Assembly (NCBI GenBank): GCA_937974195.1
Contig: CALJIC010000200.1
Coordinates: forward strand, 5,994-69,993
DNA from: an uncultured Roseiflexaceae bacterium
Lineage (GTDB): Bacteria; Chloroflexota; Chloroflexia; Chloroflexales; Roseiflexaceae
Length of the DNA: 64,000 bases
Direction of reading: 5' to 3'
Both the position numbers and the translations under genes were made by a program. This document shows, piece by piece, positions 25,839 through 34,479 of this stretch. Position 1 is the first letter of the stretch; the number at the start of each line of letters is the position of its first letter. The notes below the pieces were generated by a model, which ran no database searches, had not been told where the DNA came from, and was given only the letters and a program-made list of their open reading frames with translations.

Positions 25839-27131
25839 CTACCCGAGGAGCAGAGCAGTCCCGAGCGCAGTCGCCACCACCAGGGCCACCCACAGCCAGG
25901 AGAGGCGCTCCGCCACCCCCTGCATCGCCGCGGCGCCGGCCGCATGACCAGCGCCCGCCGGCTGCGCGGCCTCCGGCTCGGCCTCCAGCGGGACCAGGAT
26001 GGTGTACGCCAGCGCGCTACGCAGCTCCTCGCGGTCGGCGCCCGGCACAGCCGTCGGGTCCGCGACCGGCAGCTGGGGCGCCGCCTCCTGCGCGGCGGGC
26101 AGCAGCGGCTCGCGCGGCTGCGGGCGGGTCACGACCTTCGGCTGCTCGAAGAACATCACCGAGGAGGAGCCCACCTCGCGCGCCAGCAGCGGCTCGGCCT
26201 CGCCCGCCTCGACCGCCTCGGTCGACGCCAGGGCCTGGCCGGGCAGCACCGCAGCCAGGTCGTAGCGGAACTCGCTCACGCTCGCGTAGCGGTCGGCGAG
26301 GCGGAGCGCCGTCGCCTTGCGGATCACGCGCTCCACCGCCTCTGCGTCCACGTCCTGCGGCAGCCCGGCGATCTGCGGCTGCGCCCCGCTGTGCTTCTGC
26401 GCCAGCACCTCCTCGACCTCGCCGGCGAACAGCGGCTGGCCGGTCAGCGCGTAGTACAGCAGCGCGCCCAGCGCGTAGATGTCGCTGCGGTGGTCGGACA
26501 GCGCGCCGGTCAGCAGCTCAGGCGCGCTGATCGCCAGGCGGTGCCTGCTGGTGCGCAGGTACTCGGGCGACTCAGGCGAGCCGAGCGCCACCAGCACCGG
26601 CGTGCCGATCGCGGTGAGCACGATGTTGTCGGGCGCCAGATTGTGGACGCGCACGCCCTGGCGATGGGCGTACTCCACCAGGTCCGCCAGCCAGTCGATG
26701 ATCAGCAGCGCGTCGCCGCCGTCCAGGCCGGCCCCGTTCTCCGAGAGCCACGTCACCTGATCCTCGAGCGTCGCGCCCGCCGGCAGCTCCAGCACGGCGT
26801 AGGGCTGGTCGTCGTAGATCCCCGCGTCGAAGACCTGCGCGATCGCCGGGTGGCGCAGCATCGCCTGGGCGTGGATCTCCTGCAGGAAGGTGTAGTAGTG
26901 CTGCGGCCGGCCGGCCGGCGAGGGCATCAGCCGCCGGATCACAACCGTGCGATCCAGGAAGCGGTGGTGGGCGTACTCGCAGCGCACGCCGCCCTCGATG
27001 CTCGACTCGCCGGTCAGCTCGTAGGCCGCGAAGACCGGCATGCCCCTGCCGAACAGCTCGCCCAGCGAAAGTGTCTCGCGCGGCTGCCGCAGCTCTCGCG
27101 CGGCGCGGGCGCTATTGATATAGGTGGACAT
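25839..27131 (-). CDS. membrane-anchored Ser/Thr-kinase-fold pseudokinase
   Basis: This 430-residue protein has a protein-kinase fold over about residues 35-290 and a C-terminal membrane anchor (LSWLWVALVVATALGTALL). The fold is clear: an alphaC Glu in FLQEIHAQAMLRHP, SAPELLTG in the APE position and SDIYALGALLYYALTGQ. Catalytic residues are missing. The VAIK lysine is Arg (VVIRRL, 66-67), the HRDLKPEN loop reads VHNLAPDN with Asp replaced by Asn164, and DFG reads ALG (182-184). It should not transfer phosphate but could bind nucleotide or a partner. It sits between the GT-C/GH8 fusion (57 bases upstream) and the GH8 gene (5 bases downstream), which suggests a scaffold or regulator of polysaccharide synthesis. 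Confidence 0.85.
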   Translation of the reverse strand: MSTYINSARAARELRQPRETLSLGELFGRGMPVFAAYELTGESSIEGGVRCEYAHHRFLDRTVVIRRLMPSPAGRPQHYYTFLQEIHAQAMLRHPAIAQVFDAGIYDDQPYAVLELPAGATLEDQVTWLSENGAGLDGGDALLIIDWLADLVEYAHRQGVRVHNLAPDNIVLTAIGTPVLVALGSPESPEYLRTSRHRLAISAPELLTGALSDHRSDIYALGALLYYALTGQPLFAGEVEEVLAQKHSGAQPQIAGLPQDVDAEAVERVIRKATALRLADRYASVSEFRYDLAAVLPGQALASTEAVEAGEAEPLLAREVGSSSVMFFEQPKVVTRPQPREPLLPAAQEAAPQLPVADPTAVPGADREELRSALAYTILVPLEAEPEAAQPAGAGHAAGAAAMQGVAERLSWLWVALVVATALGTALLLG

Positions 27132-27188
27132 CGATATTCCCCTGTTGTTACTAGATGTCGTGTGACGATATCCCAGGTACGTGTGTCG

Positions 27189-29843
27189 CTACCGGATCGT
27201 CCGCTCACCCGAGCGCCCGCCGCCAGGAAGGAGCAGCTGCTGCGGCCGCAGGTTGCTCCAGTCGTCGTTGAGCGCGCTGCCGTAGAGCGCGTTCCCGAGC
27301 CAGGCTAGGCGGAACTCGTCGATGTTCACCGCAGCACCCCACAGCGCCCGGTCGCCGGTCTGGGTGTAGCGCGGCAGCAGCTTCGCGGCGTAGATCTGGT
27401 CCGCTACGGCGCGGTTCTCGGCCGCGATCTTCGGCAGCACCGCGGCGTACAGGGCGAAGCTCTCGTCCTGGCTCTCCGCGCGGCCCGCGTGCGCGTAGGC
27501 GCTGAAGATCGCGTGCTTGCGGCGCCACTCCTCGGCCAGGAAGCTGCCGCTCTCCAGCAGCCTGGTCGCGCGGCCGTCATCGTGCAGGCGGGCGTCGAGC
27601 GCCAGCCGCCAGTAGACCTCCGCGGCGTAGACGTTGAAGGTGTTCCCGGCCCCCGGCACGCTCTTCGGGCTGGCGATCAGCGCGCCCGTCTGGCGGTCGA
27701 TGCCGACGTAGGCCGGCGGCAGGCCGGACGAGCGCTCCTCGCCGAGCGGGTCGCTCATGATGCGGCCGAGCAGCTCGTAGTTCGTGTCCAGCGTGTACCA
27801 CCAGTCGCCCTCCGGGTCCAGCTTCGCGAACAGGTGGTAGGCGGCGGGCGAGAACGCAGCTGGCGTGAAGACGACCTCGTCCTCGGTCACGGCCCAGTCG
27901 CCGGCCGCCAGGTAGGGCTTGCCATCCACCCTGATGACGTAGTGCTCGCGGATGGCCCGCACGATCCCCGCCGCGTCCTCGCGGTAGCTCTCGTCGCCCC
28001 AGCGGTTGGCGGCCATGATCAGCGCCATCGCCGCGTCGGTGTTGGCCTCGGTGCTGCCGACGGCGTCATCGCCCTCGACCGGCAGCTGCCCGAGCAGCAG
28101 GCCGCGCTCGTCGAGCATGTTCGTCTTCGACCAGCGCCAGATCTGGTCGAACGTCGCCTGGTCGTCCATCCACACCGCCATCAGCAGCGCGGCGGCCTGG
28201 TGGCGCGACTGCACCGCGGCCTCGCCGAGGCGCACCTGGCCCTCGCGCACGAAGCGCTCCCGGAAGCCCGCCCAGGTCGTCTCCATCGCGCTCTCGAGGC
28301 TGGCGCCGGGGTAGTTGACCTTGCGGACCGTCACGGCGGCGTCGCCCTCGCCGAAGCGGGCGATCTCCACCGACTGGGCGTAGGCCCGCGCCGGCAGCCG
28401 GTCCGGGCTCTCGGCGAAGAGCTGCTCCATGCCCGGAGTCAGCACGATGTAGTCAACCCGCTCCCAGGCGTCGTTGAAGAAGTCGATCCAGATCGCCGGG
28501 TCGTAGGCCGCCTTCCAGTGCGGGTGCGCGTTCGGGTAGCTCGGCGCGTCGCCGCGCGGCTCGCGCAGGTCCACCCAGATATCGTCGTCGATGATCATGT
28601 GCGCGCCGGGCGGCACGTGCTGCTGGACCCAGCCGATCACCTGGCGCTGGCCGCTGGTCAGGTCCAGCTCGAAGATCTGGCGGTGCTGGTAGAGGCTGGC
28701 GCCGCTGAGGCTGACCACGCCCAGCGCCACCAGCGGCGCCACGAACGAGAGCTGCGAGCGGGCCACGTCCGCCACCAGCAATCCGGCGGCGAGCGCCAGC
28801 CAGGGCAGGGCGATCACGACGTTGTGCTCGAGCACCGGGCCGCCGTAGGCCAGGACGGCCACGCTCAGCAGGCCCATCAGCCCCATCAGCCGCCGCGTGA
28901 TCGGGCCGCGGGCGATGCTCAGCAGCGCCATGAGCGTGCCCAGGCCGATCAGCCACGGGTCGAGCTCCAGCCAGCGGCCGGTGAGCAGGCGCTGGAAGTC
29001 GCTCGCCGGGTCCCAGGGCATGCCGCCCCACTGGGTCAGCTGCCAGATCAGCGCGCCCACGAGCGTCACCTCGCCGCGGCTATCCGCCAGCGGCGTCGAG
29101 AGCGAGAGGTTGAACAGCTCGTCCTTCAGCGCCGCGAACAGCGCGTAGAGCGAGATCGTGCACAGCGCGACGTACAGCCAGCCGGTGCGGGCGAAGCGCG
29201 CGTGCTGCTGGTCCAGCAGCGTGTAGATGCCGATGAAGTAGGCCGGCAGGAAGATCGCCGCGGCCTCCTTGGTGAGCACCGCCAGCGCGAAGCACAGCGC
29301 GCTGCTCATGAGCGTCCACAGCTGGCCCTCGTAGCGCAGCAGCAGCAGGGTGCTCAGCAGCAGCCAGAAGACCATGATGTTGTCCAGCAGCACCATGCGC
29401 CCGTAGATCACCGACAGCGGCGAGAGCGCATAGAGCAGGCCGGCGGCGGTCGCGGCCCACGGGCTGTTCGAGACGGCGATCGTGATGCGGAACAGCAGCA
29501 CCACCGACAGGCCGTGAAGCACCAGCATCAGCACGCGCCCGCCGTCGACGGCGGTGCCGAAGGTGTGGAAGCCGCCGGTGAGCGCCGTCCAGGCCGCGAC
29601 AAGCATCCACCCCGCGGGCGGGTTGTCGTACCAGTAGGTGTAGGGCGTCAGGAAGCCCATGCGGAGCACGGCCCAGGCGTTCTGCATCACAATGCCTTCG
29701 TCGCCCAGGAACAGCGGGTAGCCGAACAGGTTCACGCTGTGGCTCAGCAGCCCGGCAACCAGCACCAGCAGCTGCAGCACTCTCGCCTGGGCAAAGGCCT
29801 GGACGCGGCCCGGCGCTAGGGTTGGAGTCAGGGTTGTTTTCAT
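27189..29843 (-). CDS. GT-C glycosyltransferase fused to a degenerate GH8 domain
   Basis: This 884-residue protein has two parts. Residues about 20-385 are a polytopic membrane domain of the GT39/ArnT type, with an acidic first loop (FLGDEGIVMQNAW) and about ten spans. Residues about 520-860 are an (alpha/alpha)6 domain that aligns with the GH8 enzyme two genes downstream (MAVWMDDQATFDQIWRW against KAVWQNDRATFDRVLDW). At the proton-donor position of that alignment Glu is replaced by Arg (QSRHQAAALLM). The SDADQDIAL motif reads TEANTDAAM. The hydrolase half is therefore probably a binding domain. A lipid-linked sugar donor for the GT half is inferred. The start is 29 bases after the GT2 synthase stop. 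Confidence 0.82.
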   Translation of the reverse strand: MKTTLTPTLAPGRVQAFAQARVLQLLVLVAGLLSHSVNLFGYPLFLGDEGIVMQNAWAVLRMGFLTPYTYWYDNPPAGWMLVAAWTALTGGFHTFGTAVDGGRVLMLVLHGLSVVLLFRITIAVSNSPWAATAAGLLYALSPLSVIYGRMVLLDNIMVFWLLLSTLLLLRYEGQLWTLMSSALCFALAVLTKEAAAIFLPAYFIGIYTLLDQQHARFARTGWLYVALCTISLYALFAALKDELFNLSLSTPLADSRGEVTLVGALIWQLTQWGGMPWDPASDFQRLLTGRWLELDPWLIGLGTLMALLSIARGPITRRLMGLMGLLSVAVLAYGGPVLEHNVVIALPWLALAAGLLVADVARSQLSFVAPLVALGVVSLSGASLYQHRQIFELDLTSGQRQVIGWVQQHVPPGAHMIIDDDIWVDLREPRGDAPSYPNAHPHWKAAYDPAIWIDFFNDAWERVDYIVLTPGMEQLFAESPDRLPARAYAQSVEIARFGEGDAAVTVRKVNYPGASLESAMETTWAGFRERFVREGQVRLGEAAVQSRHQAAALLMAVWMDDQATFDQIWRWSKTNMLDERGLLLGQLPVEGDDAVGSTEANTDAAMALIMAANRWGDESYREDAAGIVRAIREHYVIRVDGKPYLAAGDWAVTEDEVVFTPAAFSPAAYHLFAKLDPEGDWWYTLDTNYELLGRIMSDPLGEERSSGLPPAYVGIDRQTGALIASPKSVPGAGNTFNVYAAEVYWRLALDARLHDDGRATRLLESGSFLAEEWRRKHAIFSAYAHAGRAESQDESFALYAAVLPKIAAENRAVADQIYAAKLLPRYTQTGDRALWGAAVNIDEFRLAWLGNALYGSALNDDWSNLRPQQLLLPGGGRSGERTIR

Positions 29844-29872
29844 CGCGCGTGCCTTCTCCAGACAAGCATCAA

Positions 29873-31147
29873 TTACGAGTTGCCGACGACTGCGCCACGG
29901 TGCGCGTTAACGTGCTTGGTCTTCTCCCAGTTATTGGCGCCCTGCAGGTGGCGAACCACCGCGCGCAGCGCGCTGACGCCGAGCAGCACCTGGAAGGGGT
30001 AGAACGCGAGCAGCAGCTTGAGCCAGGTGGTGCGCGACAGCCGGAATCCGTGTGCGCGGGCGAACTCGCGCAGCCCAGTCAGGTTGATCAGGTACTGGCC
30101 GAACAGCATGTACATCGGCAGCCAGAGCAGGAGCGCGATCAGCGGCGGCATCTTCACGAAGAACATCGTGTAGATCGACACCGGCAAGTAGAGCGCGGTG
30201 AGCGCCTGCTGGACGGGCGAGGAGAGCGTGTAGAGCGCTAGCAGGCGCTGGCTCAGCTTCGGCAGGCGCCAGTACGCGCCGGCCTGCAGCACCTGCAGGA
30301 AGCCCTGGTTCCAGCGCGTGCGCTGCTTGATGAACTGCTGCACCGTCGGCGGGGTCTCCTCCTTGGTCACCAGCGCGTCCTCGTACACCACGCGCACCCT
30401 CTCGCCCATCTCGCTCAGGCGGATGCCGATGTCGGCGTCCTCGGTGAGGCAGTGCTCGTCCCAGCCGCCGATCTTCTCCAGGATCTTGCGCGTGAAGAAG
30501 ATCGTGTTGCCCCCCAGCGGGATGATGCCGGCCCGGGCGTGGTAGTGCAGGCGGCTCTTGAACCAGAAGAAGTACTCGAGCACGTTCAGCGCCGAGAACC
30601 ACTTCGAGTCCCAGTTCATCAGCTGCACGCCCGACTGCACGACGTTGACGCCCTCGTTGACCATCACGGTGTTCACGACGTTGAACACATCGGGGTGAAC
30701 CTGGTCCTCGGCGTCGAAGATCGTGACCACCTCGTTCCGCGTGTAGCGGAAGCCGACGTTGAGCCCGTGCGGCTTGTTGATCGGGTAGTCCTGGAAAATG
30801 ATCATCCGCACGTTGTCCACGCCCTGGGCAGCCAGCTGCGCGATCTTCTCCTGCACCTTCTCGATCGTCCCGGTGTCGTCGATGCGCAGGATGACCGCCA
30901 CCTCCAGCAGCTCGCGCGGGTAGTTCGCGTTGAGCACGCCCTGGATCGTGTCCTGGATGACCTCCTCCTCATGCCGTGCGGGCAGCAGCACAGTGAAGCT
31001 CTTCTGCGGCGGCGCGAACGTTGTCGGTGCGCGGAAGTCGTCGGTTCGGCGAGCATCGCTCCACGCGTAGAGCATCAGGTAGGTGCTGTACGAAACCTGG
31101 GCTAGCAAAATGACCGAGATGATCACCAAGGCAGCCATGAAGAACAC
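29873..31147 (-). CDS. processive GT2 polysaccharide synthase (cellulose-synthase-like)
   Basis: This 424-residue protein has one N-terminal membrane span (residues 3-25), a cytoplasmic GT-A domain and three to four C-terminal spans. This is the layout of BcsA/IcaA-type synthases. It has FTVLLPARHEEEV, the UDP-binding DDTGTIEKV, DAEDQVHPDVFN, the catalytic TEDADIGIRL and the processivity motif QRTRW. No PilZ domain is present, so direct c-di-GMP control is not evident. The start is a GTG at 31147 with AAGGAG nine bases upstream. An ATG lies three codons later. It heads a four-gene unit with the GT-C/GH8 fusion, the pseudokinase and the GH8 enzyme. Confidence 0.9.
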   Translation of the reverse strand: MFFMAALVIISVILLAQVSYSTYLMLYAWSDARRTDDFRAPTTFAPPQKSFTVLLPARHEEEVIQDTIQGVLNANYPRELLEVAVILRIDDTGTIEKVQEKIAQLAAQGVDNVRMIIFQDYPINKPHGLNVGFRYTRNEVVTIFDAEDQVHPDVFNVVNTVMVNEGVNVVQSGVQLMNWDSKWFSALNVLEYFFWFKSRLHYHARAGIIPLGGNTIFFTRKILEKIGGWDEHCLTEDADIGIRLSEMGERVRVVYEDALVTKEETPPTVQQFIKQRTRWNQGFLQVLQAGAYWRLPKLSQRLLALYTLSSPVQQALTALYLPVSIYTMFFVKMPPLIALLLWLPMYMLFGQYLINLTGLREFARAHGFRLSRTTWLKLLLAFYPFQVLLGVSALRAVVRHLQGANNWEKTKHVNAHRGAVVGNS

Positions 31148-31561
31148 AGTTGCTCGCTCCTTTCGAACCCTCTGACCAAATCTTCTGGGATGTGCGCGAA
31201 CGACACGGCTGCATTGCCAGCACAGCCAGGGGCAACCCTGCGCACCTGTGAGGGGATGTCTTCGTGCCGGATATACGTTACCGATCCGGAGTGATAAGGT
31301 TATGTTGGCGAGCGCCTGCGGAATGTAATTTTTTTCACTCCGCGTCGGGAGCGGCGCCTCTTTCCCAGCGGCTGTCGTAGATACGCACTACCGAACAGGA
31401 CGCCGTAGACGCCCTCTCGCCAGCGAAGAGGCGTTCTATTGAAAAAGTGGTCATCAAGGTGGCAGTTCGGTGAAACAGGGGTTCGAGGGGCGGCCCGGCG
31501 GGGAATGAGGGCGGGCCGCACTGCGGGTTTGGGGGCGCAGGCGGCGGAGCGGTTCGCTGAC
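31148..31561. other. 414-base intergenic region upstream of the synthase operon
   Basis: The region must hold the synthase promoter. GTAACGTATATC near 31275-31286 (minus strand) is a possible -10 area. An A/T run lies at 31325-31336. The hairpin at 31409-31434 ends the upstream phosphotransferase gene. No ORF with a ribosome site is seen. Confidence 0.4.
31409..31434 (-). terminator. hairpin after the phosphotransferase gene
   Basis: ACGCCCTCTCGC (31409-31420) and GCGAAGAGGCGT (31423-31434) form an imperfect 12-base stem 128 bases past the stop at 31562. Confidence 0.35.
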
Positions 31562-32479
31562 CTAGGGCTGCTCCCAGCCGGCGGTCTGCTCCAGGCGCTG
31601 CGCCCAGCTCCCCGCGGCCTGCGGCAGATGAGCGCGCGCCTCGTCGAGCGCCTCGAGCAGCCGCAGCAGCTGCAGGGCGCGCACTCGGGCGCGGGTGGCG
31701 GCGCCGTCCTGAATACCTGCTGCGGCCAGCAGCGCCGGCCAGGCAGCGCGCCAGCGCTCGGGGTGGTGGAAGCGCACCACCCACCCCCACCAGGCGGCGT
31801 CGAACAGCGGATCGGCCAGGCGCGCTTCGTCGAAGTCCACCAGGGCGACTTCCGGCGGCTGGCCGCCGGCAGCCGGCAGCACCAGCGCGTTCACCGGGCA
31901 GAAGTCGCCGTGCGCGAAGACCGGCGGCCGCCCCGCGAACAGGCCGGGGAGCGCGGCAATGGTGCCGGCGAGCTGCGCGTGTGTGGAGTCGCTCAGCAGG
32001 CTGCGGCAGCGCATCAGGCGCCCGCGCGACTCGTCCGCGAGTCGCTGCGGGTCCGCCCAGCCCTCGGGCAGCGGGAGGCCGCGGGCCTGTACGCCGGCGA
32101 TACGCGGCAGCAGCGCGCCCATCGCGCGGGCCAGGTCGCGCGCCCCAGCGGGGCTGTCGAGCAGCCGGTTGGCCGGTGTGCCGGGGAGGAACTCGCGCAC
32201 AGCGTATGGCGGGTCTGCGTCGGGGTCGGCGGCGAGCTGCCGCGGCGCGCGAACGCCGGCCGACGCGAGCAGCGGCGGGACCGCTTCGCCGAGCAGCAGG
32301 CGCCGCCGGGCATAGAAACGCCTGGTGATGCGCTGCACCACCAGGCGTCTGCCATCTGCCAGAGTGACGATATCTGTGCGGTTCTCGAACCCCCACGGGC
32401 TACGCTCGAAGGCGGCCACCTCGGCGCGGACGAGCGCGCTCAGCGCGCGCAGCTCAGCCTCCTGCTCAGGAACGGCCAT
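31562..32479 (-). CDS. aminoglycoside phosphotransferase (APH)-family kinase
   Basis: This 305-residue protein has the APH/choline-kinase fold. The N-lobe contains LADGRRLVVQRITRRFYAR. The catalytic Brenner motif is VFAHGDFCPVNALVL near residue 190, and the metal-binding segment is VALVDFDEARLADPLFD near 216. The family phosphorylates small hydroxylated molecules such as sugars, choline or amino sugars. Nothing here singles out an antibiotic substrate, and a resistance role should not be assumed. The ATG at 32479 is 30 bases downstream of the next minus-strand gene, so the two are likely an operon. Confidence 0.8.
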   Translation of the reverse strand: MAVPEQEAELRALSALVRAEVAAFERSPWGFENRTDIVTLADGRRLVVQRITRRFYARRRLLLGEAVPPLLASAGVRAPRQLAADPDADPPYAVREFLPGTPANRLLDSPAGARDLARAMGALLPRIAGVQARGLPLPEGWADPQRLADESRGRLMRCRSLLSDSTHAQLAGTIAALPGLFAGRPPVFAHGDFCPVNALVLPAAGGQPPEVALVDFDEARLADPLFDAAWWGWVVRFHHPERWRAAWPALLAAAGIQDGAATRARVRALQLLRLLEALDEARAHLPQAAGSWAQRLEQTAGWEQP

Positions 32480-32509
32480 CGCTCAAACCTGTCGCGCCGA
32501 CGGGTGGCG

Positions 32510-32965
32510 CTACACCAGCGGCGAGCGCGGCTCGGTGCGGGTCGTGTCGCCGTCGAGCCAGGTGATCTTCACGCCGTCTGCGCTCGACCAGGACTGCTCA
32601 TCGAGCTCCTCCTCGTCGAACTCCTCCTCTGGCTCGTGCTGGATCACGATCGGGCCGGTGTCGTGCGCCCAGGCGATCAGATCGTCGATCGAGAACCAGC
32701 CGGAGCGGTAGTTCTCCTGGTCGGTGGGGTTGAGCCAGAAGCGGATCTCGCCGTCCATCCACTGCCAGCGCTCCAGCGAGCGCCACTCCTTGCGCTGGTC
32801 CTGGAGCACGAGCTTGGTCTCCTCGAACAGGCGCAGGAGGTCGGGGAGCGTCAGGCCATGGGTGCGGCGCAGCTCGAGCAGGCGGCGGTTGCAGGCATCG
32901 CGCAGCTCTTCCAGCTGGGCAATGTCCAGCGTGTTAATATCGACTATCGACGAAACGTCGGGCAT
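32510..32965 (-). CDS. hypothetical acidic protein
   Basis: I do not recognise this 151-residue protein. It has an N-terminal helical region (QLEELRDACNRRLLELRR) that could form a coiled coil. A WQWMDGEIRFWLNPTD segment follows, then a very acidic stretch near residues 110-124 (EPEEEFDEEELDEQ). It has no membrane span or signal. AAAGGAA precedes the ATG. Its leader contains a GGAACGGC/GCCGTTCC inverted repeat. It is the first gene of a two-gene unit with the APH-family kinase. Confidence 0.55.
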   Translation of the reverse strand: MPDVSSIVDINTLDIAQLEELRDACNRRLLELRRTHGLTLPDLLRLFEETKLVLQDQRKEWRSLERWQWMDGEIRFWLNPTDQENYRSGWFSIDDLIAWAHDTGPIVIQHEPEEEFDEEELDEQSWSSADGVKITWLDGDTTRTEPRSPLV

Positions 32966-32982
32966 GGTAGAGTTCCTTTCTG

Positions 32983-33034
32983 GGAACGGCGCGATCGGCT
33001 CCCGCTACCGGTAAAGCACAATCTGTGCCGTTCC
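32983..33034. repeat. inverted repeat in the leader of the acidic protein gene
   Basis: GGAACGGC (32983-32990) and GCCGTTCC (33027-33034) are a perfect 8-base inverted repeat 36 bases apart, just upstream of the ATG at 32965. It could be an operator pair or a leader hairpin. Confidence 0.35.
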
Positions 33035-33279
33035 GACTGTATCAGCGACGCCCCCCGCTCGCGACTGGCTCTATGCTATCGCACGATCCTTCCTCTTTAA
33101 TGAACGTTGCGATGACGAGAACTTCATATCATGATACGTACGAAGCCGCTGAATCGTTGCTACAGCGCATCGGCGCCGCGTCGTGCGGCATTCACCAATG
33201 GGAGATCAGGCAGAGGGAGTGCCGGCACGAGCCAGACGAGGTGCAGCGAGCGCCGGATCAGGGCCGGAGTATGACGCAG
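33035..33279. other. intergenic stretch between the acidic protein gene and tRNA-Cys
   Basis: No gene is supported here. An AT-richer part near 33100-33150 contains the palindrome ATCATGAT and is a likely promoter area for the minus-strand genes, without a clear consensus match. Confidence 0.35.
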
Positions 33280-33303
33280 CCCCCACGCCGGCGAAGCTGG
33301 GGG
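33280..33303 (-). terminator. hairpin downstream of tRNA-Cys
   Basis: CCCCCA (33280-33285) and TGGGGG (33298-33303) form a stem with a GC-rich loop 8 bases after the tRNA 3' end on the minus strand. No T-run follows. Confidence 0.4.
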
Positions 33304-33311
33304 CCGCGTAC

Positions 33312-33386
<75 letters not shown>

Positions 33387-33462
33387 GGTGCATCGATTCT
33401 AGCACATACGGATGGCGCTGTCAAAGGGGTTGGCGGCCTGCGGAGCGTGCGGCGAAAGTGGG

Positions 33463-33468
33463 TATAAT
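33463..33468 (+). promoter_or_regulatory. -10 element before the FAH-family gene
   Basis: TATAAT at 33463-33468 is a perfect -10 located 71 bases before the ATG at 33539. No convincing -35 is seen. Confidence 0.5.
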
Positions 33469-33538
33469 CTCCCCGGAGCGTGCCGCTCCTGTCCCCACTC
33501 AAAAAGCGAGCCGGCGGGAGCCGGCGAGGAGAACCGCG

Positions 33539-34411
33539 ATGCGCCTTGTCACCTACCGCGATGAAGGGGTCGTCCGCATCGGCGCCATCAAGGGCGACCA
33601 GATGGTGGCGCTCGACGCCGTTGCGCCGGATATGCTCACGCTGATCGAGCGGGGCGAAGAGGGCCTGTCCCTCGCCCGGGCCGCCGTGGAGCGAGCGGAC
33701 CACGTCACGCCGCTCGACAAGATCGACCGGCTGCTGGCGCCGATCCCGCGCCCGCGCCAGAACGTGATCTGCCTGGGGATGAACTACGTCGCCCACGCGA
33801 TCGAGTCCGACCGCGCCCGCGGCCGCGAGCCGAAGCTGCCTGAGTTCCCGGTGTTCTTCACCAAGGCCGCCCACACCGTCTGCGGCCCGGAGGACGACAT
33901 CCCGCTCGACCCGCGGGTGACGAAGGAGCTGGACTACGAGGTGGAGCTGGCGTTCATCATCGGGCGCGGCGGCAAGAACATCTCGCGCGAGAACGCCCTG
34001 AGCCACGTGTTCGGCTACACGATCATCAACGACATCTCGGCCCGCGACCTGCAGAGCCGCCACCAGCAGTTCTTCAAGGGCAAGAGCCTGGACCGCGGCT
34101 GCCCGATGGGCCCGTGGATCGTCACCGCCGATGAGATCCCCGACCCCTCGAAGCTGGGCATCCGGCTGCGGCTGAACGGCGAGACGCGCCAGGACTCGCA
34201 CACCGGCGACCTGATCTTCGACATCCCGGCGATCATCGAGTACTTCTCGCTCGGCACGACGCTCGAGCCGGGCATGATCTTCGCCACCGGCACGCCGGCC
34301 GGCGTCGGCCTCGGCCGCAACCCGCCCGAGTACATGAAGCCGGGCGATGTCATGGAGGCGGAGATCGACCAGATCGGCGTGCTGCGCAACCGGATCGTCG
34401 CGGCGGAGTAG
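33539..34411 (+). CDS. fumarylacetoacetate hydrolase (FAH)-family protein
   Basis: This 290-residue protein has the FAH fold. CLGMNYVAHAIESD is near residue 80 and FFTKAAHTVCGP near 107. The metal ligands lie in LDYEVELAFIIG near 140-151 and GYTIINDISARDLQSRH near 165. The C-terminal LEPGMIFATGTPAGVG closes the active site. Members hydrolyse or decarboxylate acylpyruvates and homologous 2-keto acids, or tautomerise oxaloacetate. The exact substrate is not evident because no catabolic genes are nearby. ATG 33539 has GGAG seven bases upstream. The longer frame upstream runs through the tRNA and is not real. Confidence 0.88.
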   Translation: MRLVTYRDEGVVRIGAIKGDQMVALDAVAPDMLTLIERGEEGLSLARAAVERADHVTPLDKIDRLLAPIPRPRQNVICLGMNYVAHAIESDRARGREPKLPEFPVFFTKAAHTVCGPEDDIPLDPRVTKELDYEVELAFIIGRGGKNISRENALSHVFGYTIINDISARDLQSRHQQFFKGKSLDRGCPMGPWIVTADEIPDPSKLGIRLRLNGETRQDSHTGDLIFDIPAIIEYFSLGTTLEPGMIFATGTPAGVGLGRNPPEYMKPGDVMEAEIDQIGVLRNRIVAAE

Positions 34412-34432
34412 GGAGGCTTCAGACGAAGGCTT

Positions 34433-34471
34433 GCGGCTGCCCGTGCTGCCAGAGGCGGCGCGGGCAGCCGC
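34433..34471. terminator. terminator between FAH and MFS genes
   Basis: GCGGCTGCCCG (34433-34443) and CGGGCAGCCGC (34461-34471) form a perfect 11-pair stem between two convergent genes, nine bases before the MFS stop. Confidence 0.7.
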
Positions 34472-34479
34472 GGGCGGCC

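Noticed and set aside
31562..32479. Aminoglycoside resistance gene
   Set aside because: The APH fold is shared by many metabolic kinases. Context and motifs give no specific sign of antibiotic substrates.
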